From Elusimicrobia bacterium HGW-Elusimicrobia-2 (GTDB taxonomy: Bacteria; CG03), in the NCBI GenBank assembly GCA_002841685.1, contig PHAM01000051.1, positions 1 to 13,298 on the forward strand: DNA of 13,298 nucleotides, given 5' to 3'. Position numbers and translations under genes: made by a program. Each line of letters starts with the position of its first letter. The first letter of the stretch is position 1. The notes below the pieces were generated by a model. It ran no database searches, was not told the origin of the DNA, and saw only the letters and a program-made list of their open reading frames with translations. Positions 1 to 7,491 of the stretch are shown in pieces.

Positions 1-1
1 T

Positions 2-3000
2 TGCGAAGAAGGCGAAAATGTAATTAAATATTACAGCGTTGATGTCATCGGGAATACAGAGGCGGAAAAAACACTTTCGGTGATTGCGGATTTCAGCGCG
101 GCGGAGACGGGAGTTTTAATTTCAGCTCCGGTATATGAAAATTACATCACATCCCGGATCTCAATCACTTTAATCGCGGAAGATAAGGGTGTAATTCCAA
201 GCGGCGTGAAGGAAACGAAATATTCAATCAGCCAATCCCCTTTTATCGGTTACGATTCTCCATTTACCATTTCCGGCGATGACGGAATCTATACCGTAAA
301 TTATTACAGCGCCGACAATGTTTTGAATGCGGAAATTGTAAAATCAATAACGGTCAAACTCGATAACAGCCCGCCGGAGACTGAGATCATCGCCGGATTA
401 CCGCAGTATATAGCTGATAATAGAATCTATATTTCACCACGCGCAGAGATAGAATTGGCCGCGACAGATCCTTCCGTGAATGAAGCGGCTGCCGGGCTTG
501 AAAATATCAGATACAGAATTGACGGCGGAGAGTGGAAGATTTACACGGGCACATTTACGCTGACTGAGGGGGTAAGAGCGATTGAATATTACGCGACCGA
601 TAATATCGGTAATGCCGAAGAAATTAAAGCCCAAATTTATTATGTTGACGACACGGCGCCTGAAACTTCAATTGCAATTAGTCAGCCGAAATATTTACCT
701 GACGGCAGTATATACATCACATCGTCGGCGGAGATAACGCTTTCGGCAATTGATCCCGTCGCAGAGAATGTGTCGTGCGGAGTGGCTCTGACAAAATACA
801 GGATATTGAGCAGTACGGGAATTTATGAGGACTGGCGGATAGATGAATCAATTAATATTACCGGTCCCGACGGAGTTTATACGATAGAGTATTACAGCAT
901 TGATAATCTTGAGAATACTGAAATCGTCAAATCAATCACGGTGAAACTGGATAACACACAGCCAATAACGACAATTACCGCGGGAGAACCGAAGTATGCT
1001 TCGGGTGAGAGGGTTTATATAACGTCGCAGACAGAAATAGTTTTAACAGCCGAAGATCCTATCGTAAATGGAGTTGCCTGCGGAGTGTTATACACAAAAT
1101 ACAGAATAGACGGAGGCGGCTGGATAGTATATCAGACGGAGCAAGTCCCGCTATTGCAGGAAGGAATCCGTAAAGTGGAATATTGCAGTATTGACAACCT
1201 TGGCAATAAAGAAATAACAAGGGAACAGGTTTATTATGTCGATGCTACGGCTTCGTTAAGCAGTCTTGCTCTCGGTGAGCCGTTCTGCGCGAGTCACAGT
1301 ATTCCGGGCGTAGAGCATTCAACGGCGGTGGTCAGTTCGCTGACGCCGCTAACCATTACTGCGATTGACCCTGTAATAAAAGAAGTTGCTTCGGGAGTGA
1401 AGGAAATTAAATGGCGTATAGCAGGTGGCGGCTGGCAGACCGCTTCTTCAGCGGTTGCCGTTTTTCAGATAGAAGATACATTTGCCGACGGGGAATATAA
1501 AATTGAATATTACAGTGCCGACAATCTGCTGAACACGGAGCCTGCGAAAGACAGGACGGTGATACTGGATAACACAGCGCCGGAAGTTTATTTAATATTC
1601 CCGTCAACGGCGAATACGGGGCTGTGTCAGATGATAAACGGAACGGTGACGGTCAGGGGGACTGTGACGGATCCTCATTTGAAATATTTCAATTTGGATT
1701 ACAGGGCATATAACGGGACTGTCTGGCAGACGGCTGTCAGCACAAAAGAGATAATTGTTGAAAACGGGGATTTAGGCGAATGGAATACCGCGGGGCTTGA
1801 TGACGGCTGGTATGTGCTGAGGCTTCAAGCCGTTGACTGCGTGAACAATGCTTCGGAGACGGAGGTTGAAGTTTATGCGGGACAGCCGTATAAACTGATG
1901 GAAATAGGAAGTAAGGGCAAAGGGGACGGCGAATTTAATCATCCCGGATATGCGGCAATAGATGAAGACGGCGGAATTTATGTCAGTGATACGGAAAACG
2001 GGAGGGTGCAGAAATTTTCTTCCGGCGGAGAACATTTATTGACTTTCGGAAAAGGGATATTGAATGAGCCTACGGGTATAGCCGTGGATAACGCGGGGAT
2101 GGTGTATATAGCTGACCGAAATAATGACAGGGTGGTGAAAATAGAGCAAACGTCAAATGACAGCTGGCAACTAGTCGGTGAGATAACGGGTTTGAACAAG
2201 CCGCACGGGATTTGTGTATCAAGCGGACTGATATATATAGCGGACAGAAATAACGACAGGATACAGGTTTATGATTCGGCGCTTGCGCGCGTGGCGGAGA
2301 TAGAGACGGGAATAGAGGTGGAGCTGAATAAGCCGCAGGGCGTTTTCGCGGTTAAAGACGGGGAAATATATATATCGGACAGGAATAATGACAGGGCGCT
2401 GGTGTTGAGTTCAACGGGCAGTCTGAAACAGAAGATAGAAGGGTTTAACAAGCCCGACGGCGTGGCATTAGGCGGGAGAGGATTTCTTTTTGTGAGCGAC
2501 ACGAATAACGATAAAGTTAAAATGTTTACGCCGGAGGGCGTCCTTGCCGCGGTTACTGACGGTGATTTCAATAAGCCGGGGGGCGTCGCTGTTTTTAACG
2601 GTGAGTTGTATGTGGTGGACAGTTTGAACGACAGGGTTGTTAAATACGGGGCGCCGCCAAAGGATATGAGCGGCGGGCGTACGGTAATGGTTTTGGGAGC
2701 GAAGCGGCAGAATTCAACCCTCGCGGTGTTTGAGCTGAAAGAGGTTTACGCATACCCGAACCCGGCGAAGAGAGTCAATCCGAAAATACACTTTGACTGC
2801 GGGGTTTCTGACGCATCAGTTAATCTCAGAATATTTACGATAGCGGGTGAGCAGGTTTTCGGATGCGATATGTCAAATAATTATGTCGCGGCAAAGAACG
2901 CTTATGAATATGAATGGGACAGCACAGGGAAAGCCAGCGGCGTGTATATATATCTGATAAAAGCGGATAGAAACGGCGTTAGCCTGAAGAAGACAGGAAA

Positions 3001-3019
3001 GATGGCGGTGATAAAATGA
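2..3019 (+). CDS. Secreted surface protein: OmpL47-like Ig repeats, NHL propeller and FlgD/T9SS-like C-terminal domain (5' partial)
   Basis: The first usable start in the window is a GTG at 80, but the same frame is open upstream to base 2 and encodes another copy of the repeat hallmark (YYSVD..GNTE), so the gene begins outside the window and the GTG is not its start. In order it shows: five tandem 95-110-residue repeats (about 107-1573) with YRIDGG.W and EYYS.DN..N.E motifs, as in OmpL47-type Ig-like domains; a sixth Ig-like domain (about 1577-1880); six NHL repeats (about 1905-2650); a linker; and a C-terminal domain from about 2744 that begins YAYPNPA and ends GVYIYLIK...GKMAVIK. That last domain resembles FlgD-Ig (PF13860) and type A T9SS sorting domains. 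The protein is probably exported and surface-attached or released, with an adhesive or ligand-binding role. No catalytic motif is visible. Its stop overlaps the next gene by ATGA. Exact function is unknown. Confidence 0.88.
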   Translation, partial: CEEGENVIKYYSVDVIGNTEAEKTLSVIADFSAAETGVLISAPVYENYITSRISITLIAEDKGVIPSGVKETKYSISQSPFIGYDSPFTISGDDGIYTVNYYSADNVLNAEIVKSITVKLDNSPPETEIIAGLPQYIADNRIYISPRAEIELAATDPSVNEAAAGLENIRYRIDGGEWKIYTGTFTLTEGVRAIEYYATDNIGNAEEIKAQIYYVDDTAPETSIAISQPKYLPDGSIYITSSAEITLSAIDPVAENVSCGVALTKYRILSSTGIYEDWRIDESINITGPDGVYTIEYYSIDNLENTEIVKSITVKLDNTQPITTITAGEPKYASGERVYITSQTEIVLTAEDPIVNGVACGVLYTKYRIDGGGWIVYQTEQVPLLQEGIRKVEYCSIDNLGNKEITREQVYYVDATASLSSLALGEPFCASHSIPGVEHSTAVVSSLTPLTITAIDPVIKEVASGVKEIKWRIAGGGWQTASSAVAVFQIEDTFADGEYKIEYYSADNLLNTEPAKDRTVILDNTAPEVYLIFPSTANTGLCQMINGTVTVRGTVTDPHLKYFNLDYRAYNGTVWQTAVSTKEIIVENGDLGEWNTAGLDDGWYVLRLQAVDCVNNASETEVEVYAGQPYKLMEIGSKGKGDGEFNHPGYAAIDEDGGIYVSDTENGRVQKFSSGGEHLLTFGKGILNEPTGIAVDNAGMVYIADRNNDRVVKIEQTSNDSWQLVGEITGLNKPHGICVSSGLIYIADRNNDRIQVYDSALARVAEIETGIEVELNKPQGVFAVKDGEIYISDRNNDRALVLSSTGSLKQKIEGFNKPDGVALGGRGFLFVSDTNNDKVKMFTPEGVLAAVTDGDFNKPGGVAVFNGELYVVDSLNDRVVKYGAPPKDMSGGRTVMVLGAKRQNSTLAVFELKEVYAYPNPAKRVNPKIHFDCGVSDASVNLRIFTIAGEQVFGCDMSNNYVAAKNAYEYEWDSTGKASGVYIYLIKADRNGVSLKKTGKMAVIK
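107..1573 (+). repeat. Five tandem Ig-like (OmpL47-type) protein repeats
   Basis: The repeats begin near 107, 369, 656, 956 and 1247, with a partial preceding copy at the left edge. Each runs from a PPET.I or equivalent turn, through Y.TS...I.L.A.DP, a G(V/L)...KYRI core and YYS.DN..N.E, to a (K/Y)VDxT closing strand. The copies differ by many substitutions and by length, so they are old duplications under protein-level selection and not fresh DNA repeats. Confidence 0.8.
1905..2650 (+). repeat. Six NHL repeats, predicted six-bladed beta-propeller
   Basis: Blade signatures follow N(H/E/K)P.G.....G.(I/L)YV(S/A)D..N.R(V). They lie near 1933, 2066, 2195, 2327, 2447 and 2570. Three central blades carry the identical hexapeptide DRNNDR in different codons. 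Six copies match the standard count for one closed NHL propeller, a fold that usually binds protein, RNA or carbohydrate ligands. The ligand here is unknown. Confidence 0.82.
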
Positions 3020-3969
3020 CGGACAATAAAATGAGAATAATCAAGATCTGTTTTTTAGCCGCCGCTGTAAATTTTTTACTATTGACCGGCGCACCTCTTT
3101 CCGCGGAGACGGGAAAAAGCGGAGCTTCGTTTCTGAAGATAGCGCCGACGGCGGGTTCGGAGGCTATGGGCGGAGCTTATACGGCGGCGGCATCCGGCAT
3201 AGGGGCGCTGTATTATAATCCGGCAGGGATGGTTTACGGGAGACAGACGCAGGCGGGATTTACGCACACGGCCTGGATACAGGGAATGACTTATGATTTC
3301 GCTGGAAGCATTGTTCCTGTTATGTGGGGCAATCTGGGCATATCAGTAATATCCATGAGGAGCGGCGAAATAGACGGCAGGGACAGTGACGGCAGTAAGA
3401 CCGCTGATTTTGAGAGTTCCGATACGGCGTTTACGGTATCGGCTGCGAGGGAATTGAACGGTAAAAATATGCTGGGCGTCAATGTGAAGTTCATAAGGCA
3501 GACGATAGCCGATGAGAGCGCAGAAGGATTCGCCGTAGATATGGGGGCGATGAGAGCGCTGACGGATAAAGTGTCAGTCGGACTGAGCGTAAGAAATCTC
3601 GGGCCGGATATGAAATTCATAGAGGAGAAATATCCGCTTCCCCTGACATTCACGCTCGGGGGGATGTTCAAATTTGCGGGAGTGTTCGGATTGACGGCGG
3701 ATATGGCCTATGAGCCGGTGGATGAGAAGAAGACATTCAGGATGGGTATGCAGCTTGCTCCGGCGAGATTCATGGTTCTGAGGGCGGGCTATATGATGAA
3801 GGCGGTGTCGGCTGTTTACGGCGATACGGAATCAGACGACTTCGACGACGAGGAGGGAATCGGCGGCGGCGTTGGCTTTAACTTTGGCTCCTACGCTCTT
3901 GACTACTCGATAAAGCCGTATGCCGATCTCGGTACTTCACAAAGGGTGAGTTTCAGGGTAGGGTTTTAA
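3016..3969 (+). CDS. PorV/PorQ-family (UPF0164) outer-membrane beta-barrel protein
   Basis: A 317-residue protein with an N-terminal signal peptide: basic MRIIK, then a hydrophobic run, with likely cleavage after Ala30 (PLSA before ETG). The mature start FLKIAPTAGSEAMGGA followed by GALYYNPAGM (residues 39-72) is the hallmark of the PorV/PorQ/UPF0164 family, which are FadL-like outer-membrane barrels. The protein ends in alternating aromatic/polar residues with a terminal Phe, the usual BAM recognition pattern. In type IX secretion PorV carries C-terminal-domain cargo to the attachment complex. The upstream gene ends in such a domain and overlaps this start by ATGA, so the two are probably co-translated. 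ATG 3031 (Met6) would give a tidier signal peptide but lacks a Shine-Dalgarno. Specific function beyond the family is inference. Confidence 0.85.
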   Translation: MTDNKMRIIKICFLAAAVNFLLLTGAPLSAETGKSGASFLKIAPTAGSEAMGGAYTAAASGIGALYYNPAGMVYGRQTQAGFTHTAWIQGMTYDFAGSIVPVMWGNLGISVISMRSGEIDGRDSDGSKTADFESSDTAFTVSAARELNGKNMLGVNVKFIRQTIADESAEGFAVDMGAMRALTDKVSVGLSVRNLGPDMKFIEEKYPLPLTFTLGGMFKFAGVFGLTADMAYEPVDEKKTFRMGMQLAPARFMVLRAGYMMKAVSAVYGDTESDDFDDEEGIGGGVGFNFGSYALDYSIKPYADLGTSQRVSFRVGF

Positions 3970-3998
3970 ATAATATTTTTCGTCCTGCTGCCCGCAGT

Positions 3999-4027
3999 TT
4001 GACAGGAAATTGATTTTTTGCGACAAT
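3999..4027 (+). promoter_or_regulatory. Predicted sigma-70-type promoter of the rpmE-prfA-prmC-murA-his operon
   Basis: A perfect -35 TTGACA (3999-4004) is followed by a 17-base spacer and GACAAT (4022-4027, four of six matches to TATAAT). Transcription would start near 4034, leaving a 5' UTR of about 55 bases that contains the palindrome at 4053-4068 and the rpmE Shine-Dalgarno. It lies in the only gap of more than 100 bases on this strand upstream of a long overlapping gene block, which supports its role. The -10 is imperfect. Confidence 0.55.
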
Positions 4028-4052
4028 CCACTCTGAATAACTGTGTTGTAGG

Positions 4053-4068
4053 CGGGGTTTTAACCCCG
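4053..4068. repeat. GC-rich palindrome in the rpmE 5' UTR
   Basis: CGGGGTT and AACCCCG form a perfect 7-bp inverted repeat around a 2-base centre. It is flanked by an imperfect direct repeat: GTGTTGTAGG at 4043-4052 and GTGTTTAGG at 4068-4076. The second copy runs into the rpmE Shine-Dalgarno. It could be an operator, an RNA hairpin affecting L31 translation, or a short dispersed repeat. No T-run follows, so it does not look like an intrinsic terminator. Confidence 0.6.
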
Positions 4069-4088
4069 TGTTTAGGAGACATAATAAT

Positions 4089-4397
4089 ATGAAAGACAAA
4101 ATACATCCGGACTACAAGCCGGTGAAGGTTATATGCACTTGCGGAAACACCTTTGAGGTGCGGTCCACTATGGGAACGGACATAAGGCTGGAGATATGTT
4201 CGGCCTGCCATCCTTTTTTCACGGGGAAACAGAAACTTATCGATTCCGTGGGCAGCCTCAGCAAGTTCGAGAAGAGATACAAAAAAACCGCAGGGCAAAC
4301 GGTCAGGGTGAAACCTAAAAAAGCGATGAAGAAAAAAACCGCGGTCAAAAAAACAAAACCCGCCCCTAAAAAGAAAATTTCCCCCGACGAAGAATAG
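4089..4397 (+). CDS. rpmE: Large ribosomal subunit protein bL31 with Lys-rich C-terminal extension
   Basis: A component of the 50S subunit that bridges to the 30S head. The start at ATG 4089 is preferred over an upstream in-frame GTG (4068) because AGGAG at 4074-4078 sits 10 bases before it and the protein then starts MKDKIHPDY, matching the family. It is the zinc-binding (C+) form: Cys16, Cys18, Cys37 and Cys40 are all present (CTCGN and CSACHPFFTGKQK). The protein is 102 residues long against a usual 65-75. The extra part (about residues 76-102) is rich in Lys, Ala and Pro, resembling histone-tail-like extensions, and ends acidic (SPDEE). It is the first gene of the operon; prfA follows after 12 bases. 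Confidence 0.95.
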   Translation: MKDKIHPDYKPVKVICTCGNTFEVRSTMGTDIRLEICSACHPFFTGKQKLIDSVGSLSKFEKRYKKTAGQTVRVKPKKAMKKKTAVKKTKPAPKKKISPDEE

Positions 4398-4409
4398 TTT
4401 CAGGTTACC

Positions 4410-5432
4410 TTGGAGCAAAAATACCTTAAGATAGTCAGGGATTTTGAGGAACTGGGAAAGAGTCTGGCCGAGTCGACCGCTTTTGATCCGGAAATCCACG
4501 GCCGCTACAAAAAACTCAAGCCTTTTTATCCGTCCGCCGCGCGTCTTGTTCAGATAGAAAAGGAACTCGCGGGGCTCGATGCCATGAAAGATGATGAGGA
4601 AATGTCTCTTCTTTACGAGGAGGAAAAAAACGCGCTCAAGGCTGAGTATAAAAAGGTCAGAGCCGAGCTTTCCGCGCTGTTTTCAAAAAGCCCTTTTGAG
4701 GGCAAACCCGTTATCGTGGAGGTCAGGGCGGGCACGGGCGGCCTTGAGGCGGGGTTGTTCGCGGGGGATCTTTTTAAGATGTATCAGAAGGCCGCTGAAA
4801 TCTACGGACTGAAACTCAAGATATTCTCGATCCACTCAACGCCCATGGGCGGAGTCAAGGAAGCGGTTTTTGAGGTGTCGGGAGAGAATGCCTATTCTTA
4901 TTTCAGGTTTGAAGCCGGCGTCCACAGGGTGCAGCGGATCCCCGCCACCGAAGCGGGCGGCAGGATACACACATCTGCGGCTTCCGTCGCCGTTTATCCG
5001 GAACCGGAGGAAGTGGATATAAAAATAGAACCCGCCGACCTGAGGATAGACACATACAGGTCTTCGGGCAAGGGCGGTCAGCATGTGAACAAAACGGATT
5101 CGGCCGTCAGGATAACGCATATTCCGACAGGCGCCGTGGCCTCATGCCAGAACGAACGGAGTCAGTTCCAGAACAAGGCCAAGGCGATGACCATGCTAAA
5201 GGCGAAGATCTATGAGCGGCAGGCGGAAGACGCCGCCGAAAGCACCGCCGATATCGTGCGCAATCAGGTGGGCAGCGCCGACAGGAGCGAAAAGATAAGA
5301 ACATATAATTTTCCTCAGAACAGGGTGACGGATCACAGGATAAAATTCACCATTTACAATCTTGCCGAATTCATGGAAGGCAGGATATCGGCTATGACGG
5401 AAAAACTGAATGAGGAGCTTGCCGGAAAATGA
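4410..5432 (+). CDS. prfA: Peptide chain release factor 1 (RF1)
   Basis: RF1 recognises UAA and UAG and triggers hydrolysis of peptidyl-tRNA. The GGQ catalytic motif is at residues 222-224 (SSGKGGQHVN) and the RF1-type codon-reading tripeptide P178-A-T180 (RIPATEAGGR) is present, distinguishing it from RF2, which carries SPF. The N-terminal domain 1 is coiled-coil-like and rich in Glu and Lys. Length is 340 residues against about 360 in E. coli. The start is a TTG with only a weak AGG upstream (4402-4404), 12 bases after the rpmE stop, so initiation probably depends on ribosomes arriving from rpmE. prmC, whose product methylates this GGQ glutamine, overlaps the stop by ATGA. Confidence 0.96.
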   Translation: MEQKYLKIVRDFEELGKSLAESTAFDPEIHGRYKKLKPFYPSAARLVQIEKELAGLDAMKDDEEMSLLYEEEKNALKAEYKKVRAELSALFSKSPFEGKPVIVEVRAGTGGLEAGLFAGDLFKMYQKAAEIYGLKLKIFSIHSTPMGGVKEAVFEVSGENAYSYFRFEAGVHRVQRIPATEAGGRIHTSAASVAVYPEPEEVDIKIEPADLRIDTYRSSGKGGQHVNKTDSAVRITHIPTGAVASCQNERSQFQNKAKAMTMLKAKIYERQAEDAAESTADIVRNQVGSADRSEKIRTYNFPQNRVTDHRIKFTIYNLAEFMEGRISAMTEKLNEELAGK

Positions 5433-6250
5433 GAGATACCGCCATAGCTGTTTGTGCCGGAGAGCTTTATAAAGCTATGCGTGGGGATTATCCGCGGCTG
5501 TCAGGCGAGGAATTTGACACACTGTTTAACGCGTCGCTGTCCCTGTCTTACGGAGAAGCGGCTTTTTCGGATAAAAAGATAAACCCGGTGTTGAGGAAAA
5601 AGCTGACTGATAATTTCTCGCGCCGGGCCGCGGGCACCGCGGTGGAATATATTACGGGCTCGGTTGAATTCATGGGTCTGACGCTTGAAATGGAAGAGGG
5701 GGTTTTTATACCGAAAAACAGCACTGAGACGCTTGTGGAACGGCTGCTTGAAAGATCTTCCGCCGGCATGACGCTGATAGATATGGGCTGCGGCAGCGGA
5801 AACATATCCATTGCCGCTTCAAAACTGGGTAAATTATCCGTGACAGCCTGTGACATCAACCCTGCCGCGCTTCGACTCACGCGGAAAAACGCCGGAAAGC
5901 TGGGGGAAAATATAAAAATTCTGCGAAGCGATCTTTTCTCTGATATAAAAGTCAGGTTTGATATTATCGCGAGCAATCCGCCCTATATTCCGTCAGGCGA
6001 AACACTGGATGAAGCCGTGTTGAGCCAGCCGGCTGAAGCGCTTTTTTCCGGAGCGGACGGCCTTGACTGTATAAGAAAGCTCGCCGGGCGCTCCCGCGAT
6101 TATTTAAATGACGGCGGATATCTTTTGATAGAGATCGGAGCGCTCCAGGAAAGGGCCGTCTCCGATATACTGAATGCAGGGGGATGGAAAAATGTGAGTT
6201 TTTATAAAGACCTTTCCGGTATTACGAGGGTGGCGGAGGCGTCATGTTAG
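5429..6250 (+). CDS. prmC: Release factor glutamine N5-methyltransferase
   Basis: PrmC (HemK) transfers a methyl group from S-adenosylmethionine to the Gln of the release-factor GGQ loop, raising termination efficiency. The SAM-binding motif I is D118-MGCGSG, and the substrate-amide motif N183-P-P-Y186 is intact. An N-terminal helical domain of about 90 residues precedes the Rossmann domain, as is usual. Length is 273 residues (E. coli 277). Its ATG overlaps the prfA stop by ATGA, with GAGGAG at 5412-5417 upstream. The adjacency to prfA is a widely conserved pairing and supports PrmC over other N5-glutamine or N6-adenine methyltransferases with the same motif. Confidence 0.95.
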   Translation: MRDTAIAVCAGELYKAMRGDYPRLSGEEFDTLFNASLSLSYGEAAFSDKKINPVLRKKLTDNFSRRAAGTAVEYITGSVEFMGLTLEMEEGVFIPKNSTETLVERLLERSSAGMTLIDMGCGSGNISIAASKLGKLSVTACDINPAALRLTRKNAGKLGENIKILRSDLFSDIKVRFDIIASNPPYIPSGETLDEAVLSQPAEALFSGADGLDCIRKLAGRSRDYLNDGGYLLIEIGALQERAVSDILNAGGWKNVSFYKDLSGITRVAEASC

Positions 6251-7491
6251 GCCTTTGCCGCCGGACGGAAAAACTCGAAGGCGCTGTCCAGATCAGCGGC
6301 TCAAAGAACGCGGCTCTCCCCATATTGAGCGCCTGCCTTCTGACGGATGAAAAATGCGTCATCAGAAATGTTCCCGACCTGGAAGATGTGCGCGTTATGT
6401 TCGCGCTCCTGAGAAAAATGGGCAAGACGATAAAGTTTGAAAAAAACATCGCGCAGGTGTCGGGCCGTCTGCGAAGCGGGGTTCTGCCGGAAAAACTTGT
6501 GAGGAAACTGAGAGCTTCGGTTCTGGTTATGGGTCCGGTGCTGTCGAGATTGGGAGAAGGCTCCTTTGCTCTGCCCGGCGGCTGCGCTCTCGGTGAAAGG
6601 CCGATAGACATACACCTCGGCGGGTTGAAGGCCATGGGCGCGTCATATTCTATTTTGCGCGGGCGCATGATTTTCATGCGGCAGGCCCTTAGAGGCGCGC
6701 ATATAAAATTCTCTTTTCCTTCGGTGGGAGCCACGGAAAATCTGCTTATGGCCTCGTCCTGCGCCGGAGGAGTGACCGTTATTGAAAACGCGTCGGTGGA
6801 GCCGGAGATAGGGGATCTTTGCCTTTTCCTCAGGGCTATGGGCGTGGGGATAACAAGAAAAGGCTCATCTTATACTGTAAAAGGCAGGGCATGCCTTGGC
6901 GGCGCTGATTTTACCGTTATGCCCGACAGGATAGAGGCAGGGACTTTTCTTCTGGCCGCCGCTTCCGTCGGCGGCCGTGTGCGGGTGGATTCCGCCCGCC
7001 CCGCTCATCTGGGCGCGCTTTTGACAAAACTCAGGGCAACGGGGGTGAAAATAAGCAAAAAGGGAAATTCCCTGACGGTTAATTCGCCGAAAATAATAAA
7101 ACCGGTCAATATTGTCACGGGGCATTATCCCGCTTTCCCCACGGATCTTCAGCCGCTGTGGGCGGTGTATATGCTGCGCGCTTCCGGGCGGAGCAGTATA
7201 AAGGATAAGATCTTTCCGGCGCGTTTTATGTATGTTGACGAGCTCAAAAGGCTGGGCGCGTCAATGGTGCTTAAAAACGCGGTGCTCATGATAAACAAAT
7301 CCCGTCTTTCGGGGACAAATATTTACGCCTGCGATCTGAGGGCGGCCGCGGCCATGATCATCGCCGGCCTCATGGCGGAGGGCGAAACCCGCGTTTATGA
7401 GCTCAGGCATTTGTTCAGGGGCTATGAAAATTTTTTCATCAAGTTGCGTAAGCTCGGCGCAAATGTTTCAATGGAGAAGGTGAAAAAATGA
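6244..7491 (+). CDS. murA: UDP-N-acetylglucosamine 1-carboxyvinyltransferase
   Basis: MurA performs the first committed cytoplasmic step of peptidoglycan synthesis, adding enolpyruvate from PEP to UDP-GlcNAc. Family residues are intact: Lys21-Asn22 (SGSKNAALP, E. coli K22/N23), the loop Cys114 (LPGGCALGERP, E. coli C115, the residue alkylated by fosfomycin), the PAFPTD aspartate (E. coli D305), and the arginine of RGYENF (E. coli R397). Length is 415 residues (E. coli 419). It overlaps prmC by 7 bases and has GGAGG 4 bases before its ATG. The two stop-start overlaps place a cell-wall gene between translation-termination and histidine genes. Confidence 0.96.
   Translation: MLGLCRRTEKLEGAVQISGSKNAALPILSACLLTDEKCVIRNVPDLEDVRVMFALLRKMGKTIKFEKNIAQVSGRLRSGVLPEKLVRKLRASVLVMGPVLSRLGEGSFALPGGCALGERPIDIHLGGLKAMGASYSILRGRMIFMRQALRGAHIKFSFPSVGATENLLMASSCAGGVTVIENASVEPEIGDLCLFLRAMGVGITRKGSSYTVKGRACLGGADFTVMPDRIEAGTFLLAAASVGGRVRVDSARPAHLGALLTKLRATGVKISKKGNSLTVNSPKIIKPVNIVTGHYPAFPTDLQPLWAVYMLRASGRSSIKDKIFPARFMYVDELKRLGASMVLKNAVLMINKSRLSGTNIYACDLRAAAAMIIAGLMAEGETRVYELRHLFRGYENFFIKLRKLGANVSMEKVKK

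Noticed and set aside
3985-3997. Intrinsic terminator after the PorV-like gene (CTGC/GCAG)
   Set aside because: Only a 4-bp stem with no proper T-run; too weak to call.
4068-4088. GTG 4068 as the rpmE start
   Set aside because: It lies inside the palindrome/Shine-Dalgarno region; ATG 4089 has AGGAG at proper distance and matches family N-termini.
3966-4499. A 177-codon open frame on the minus strand across rpmE and the intergenic region
   Set aside because: It is antisense to rpmE and prfA, covers a predicted promoter and palindrome, and its translation has no recognisable motif and low-complexity Phe/Leu runs from the opposite Lys-rich tail.
5548-5976. Long minus-strand open frames inside prmC, murA, hisD and cysK
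   Set aside because: They mirror strongly conserved plus-strand enzymes, and their translations show no family motif. They are codon-bias shadows.
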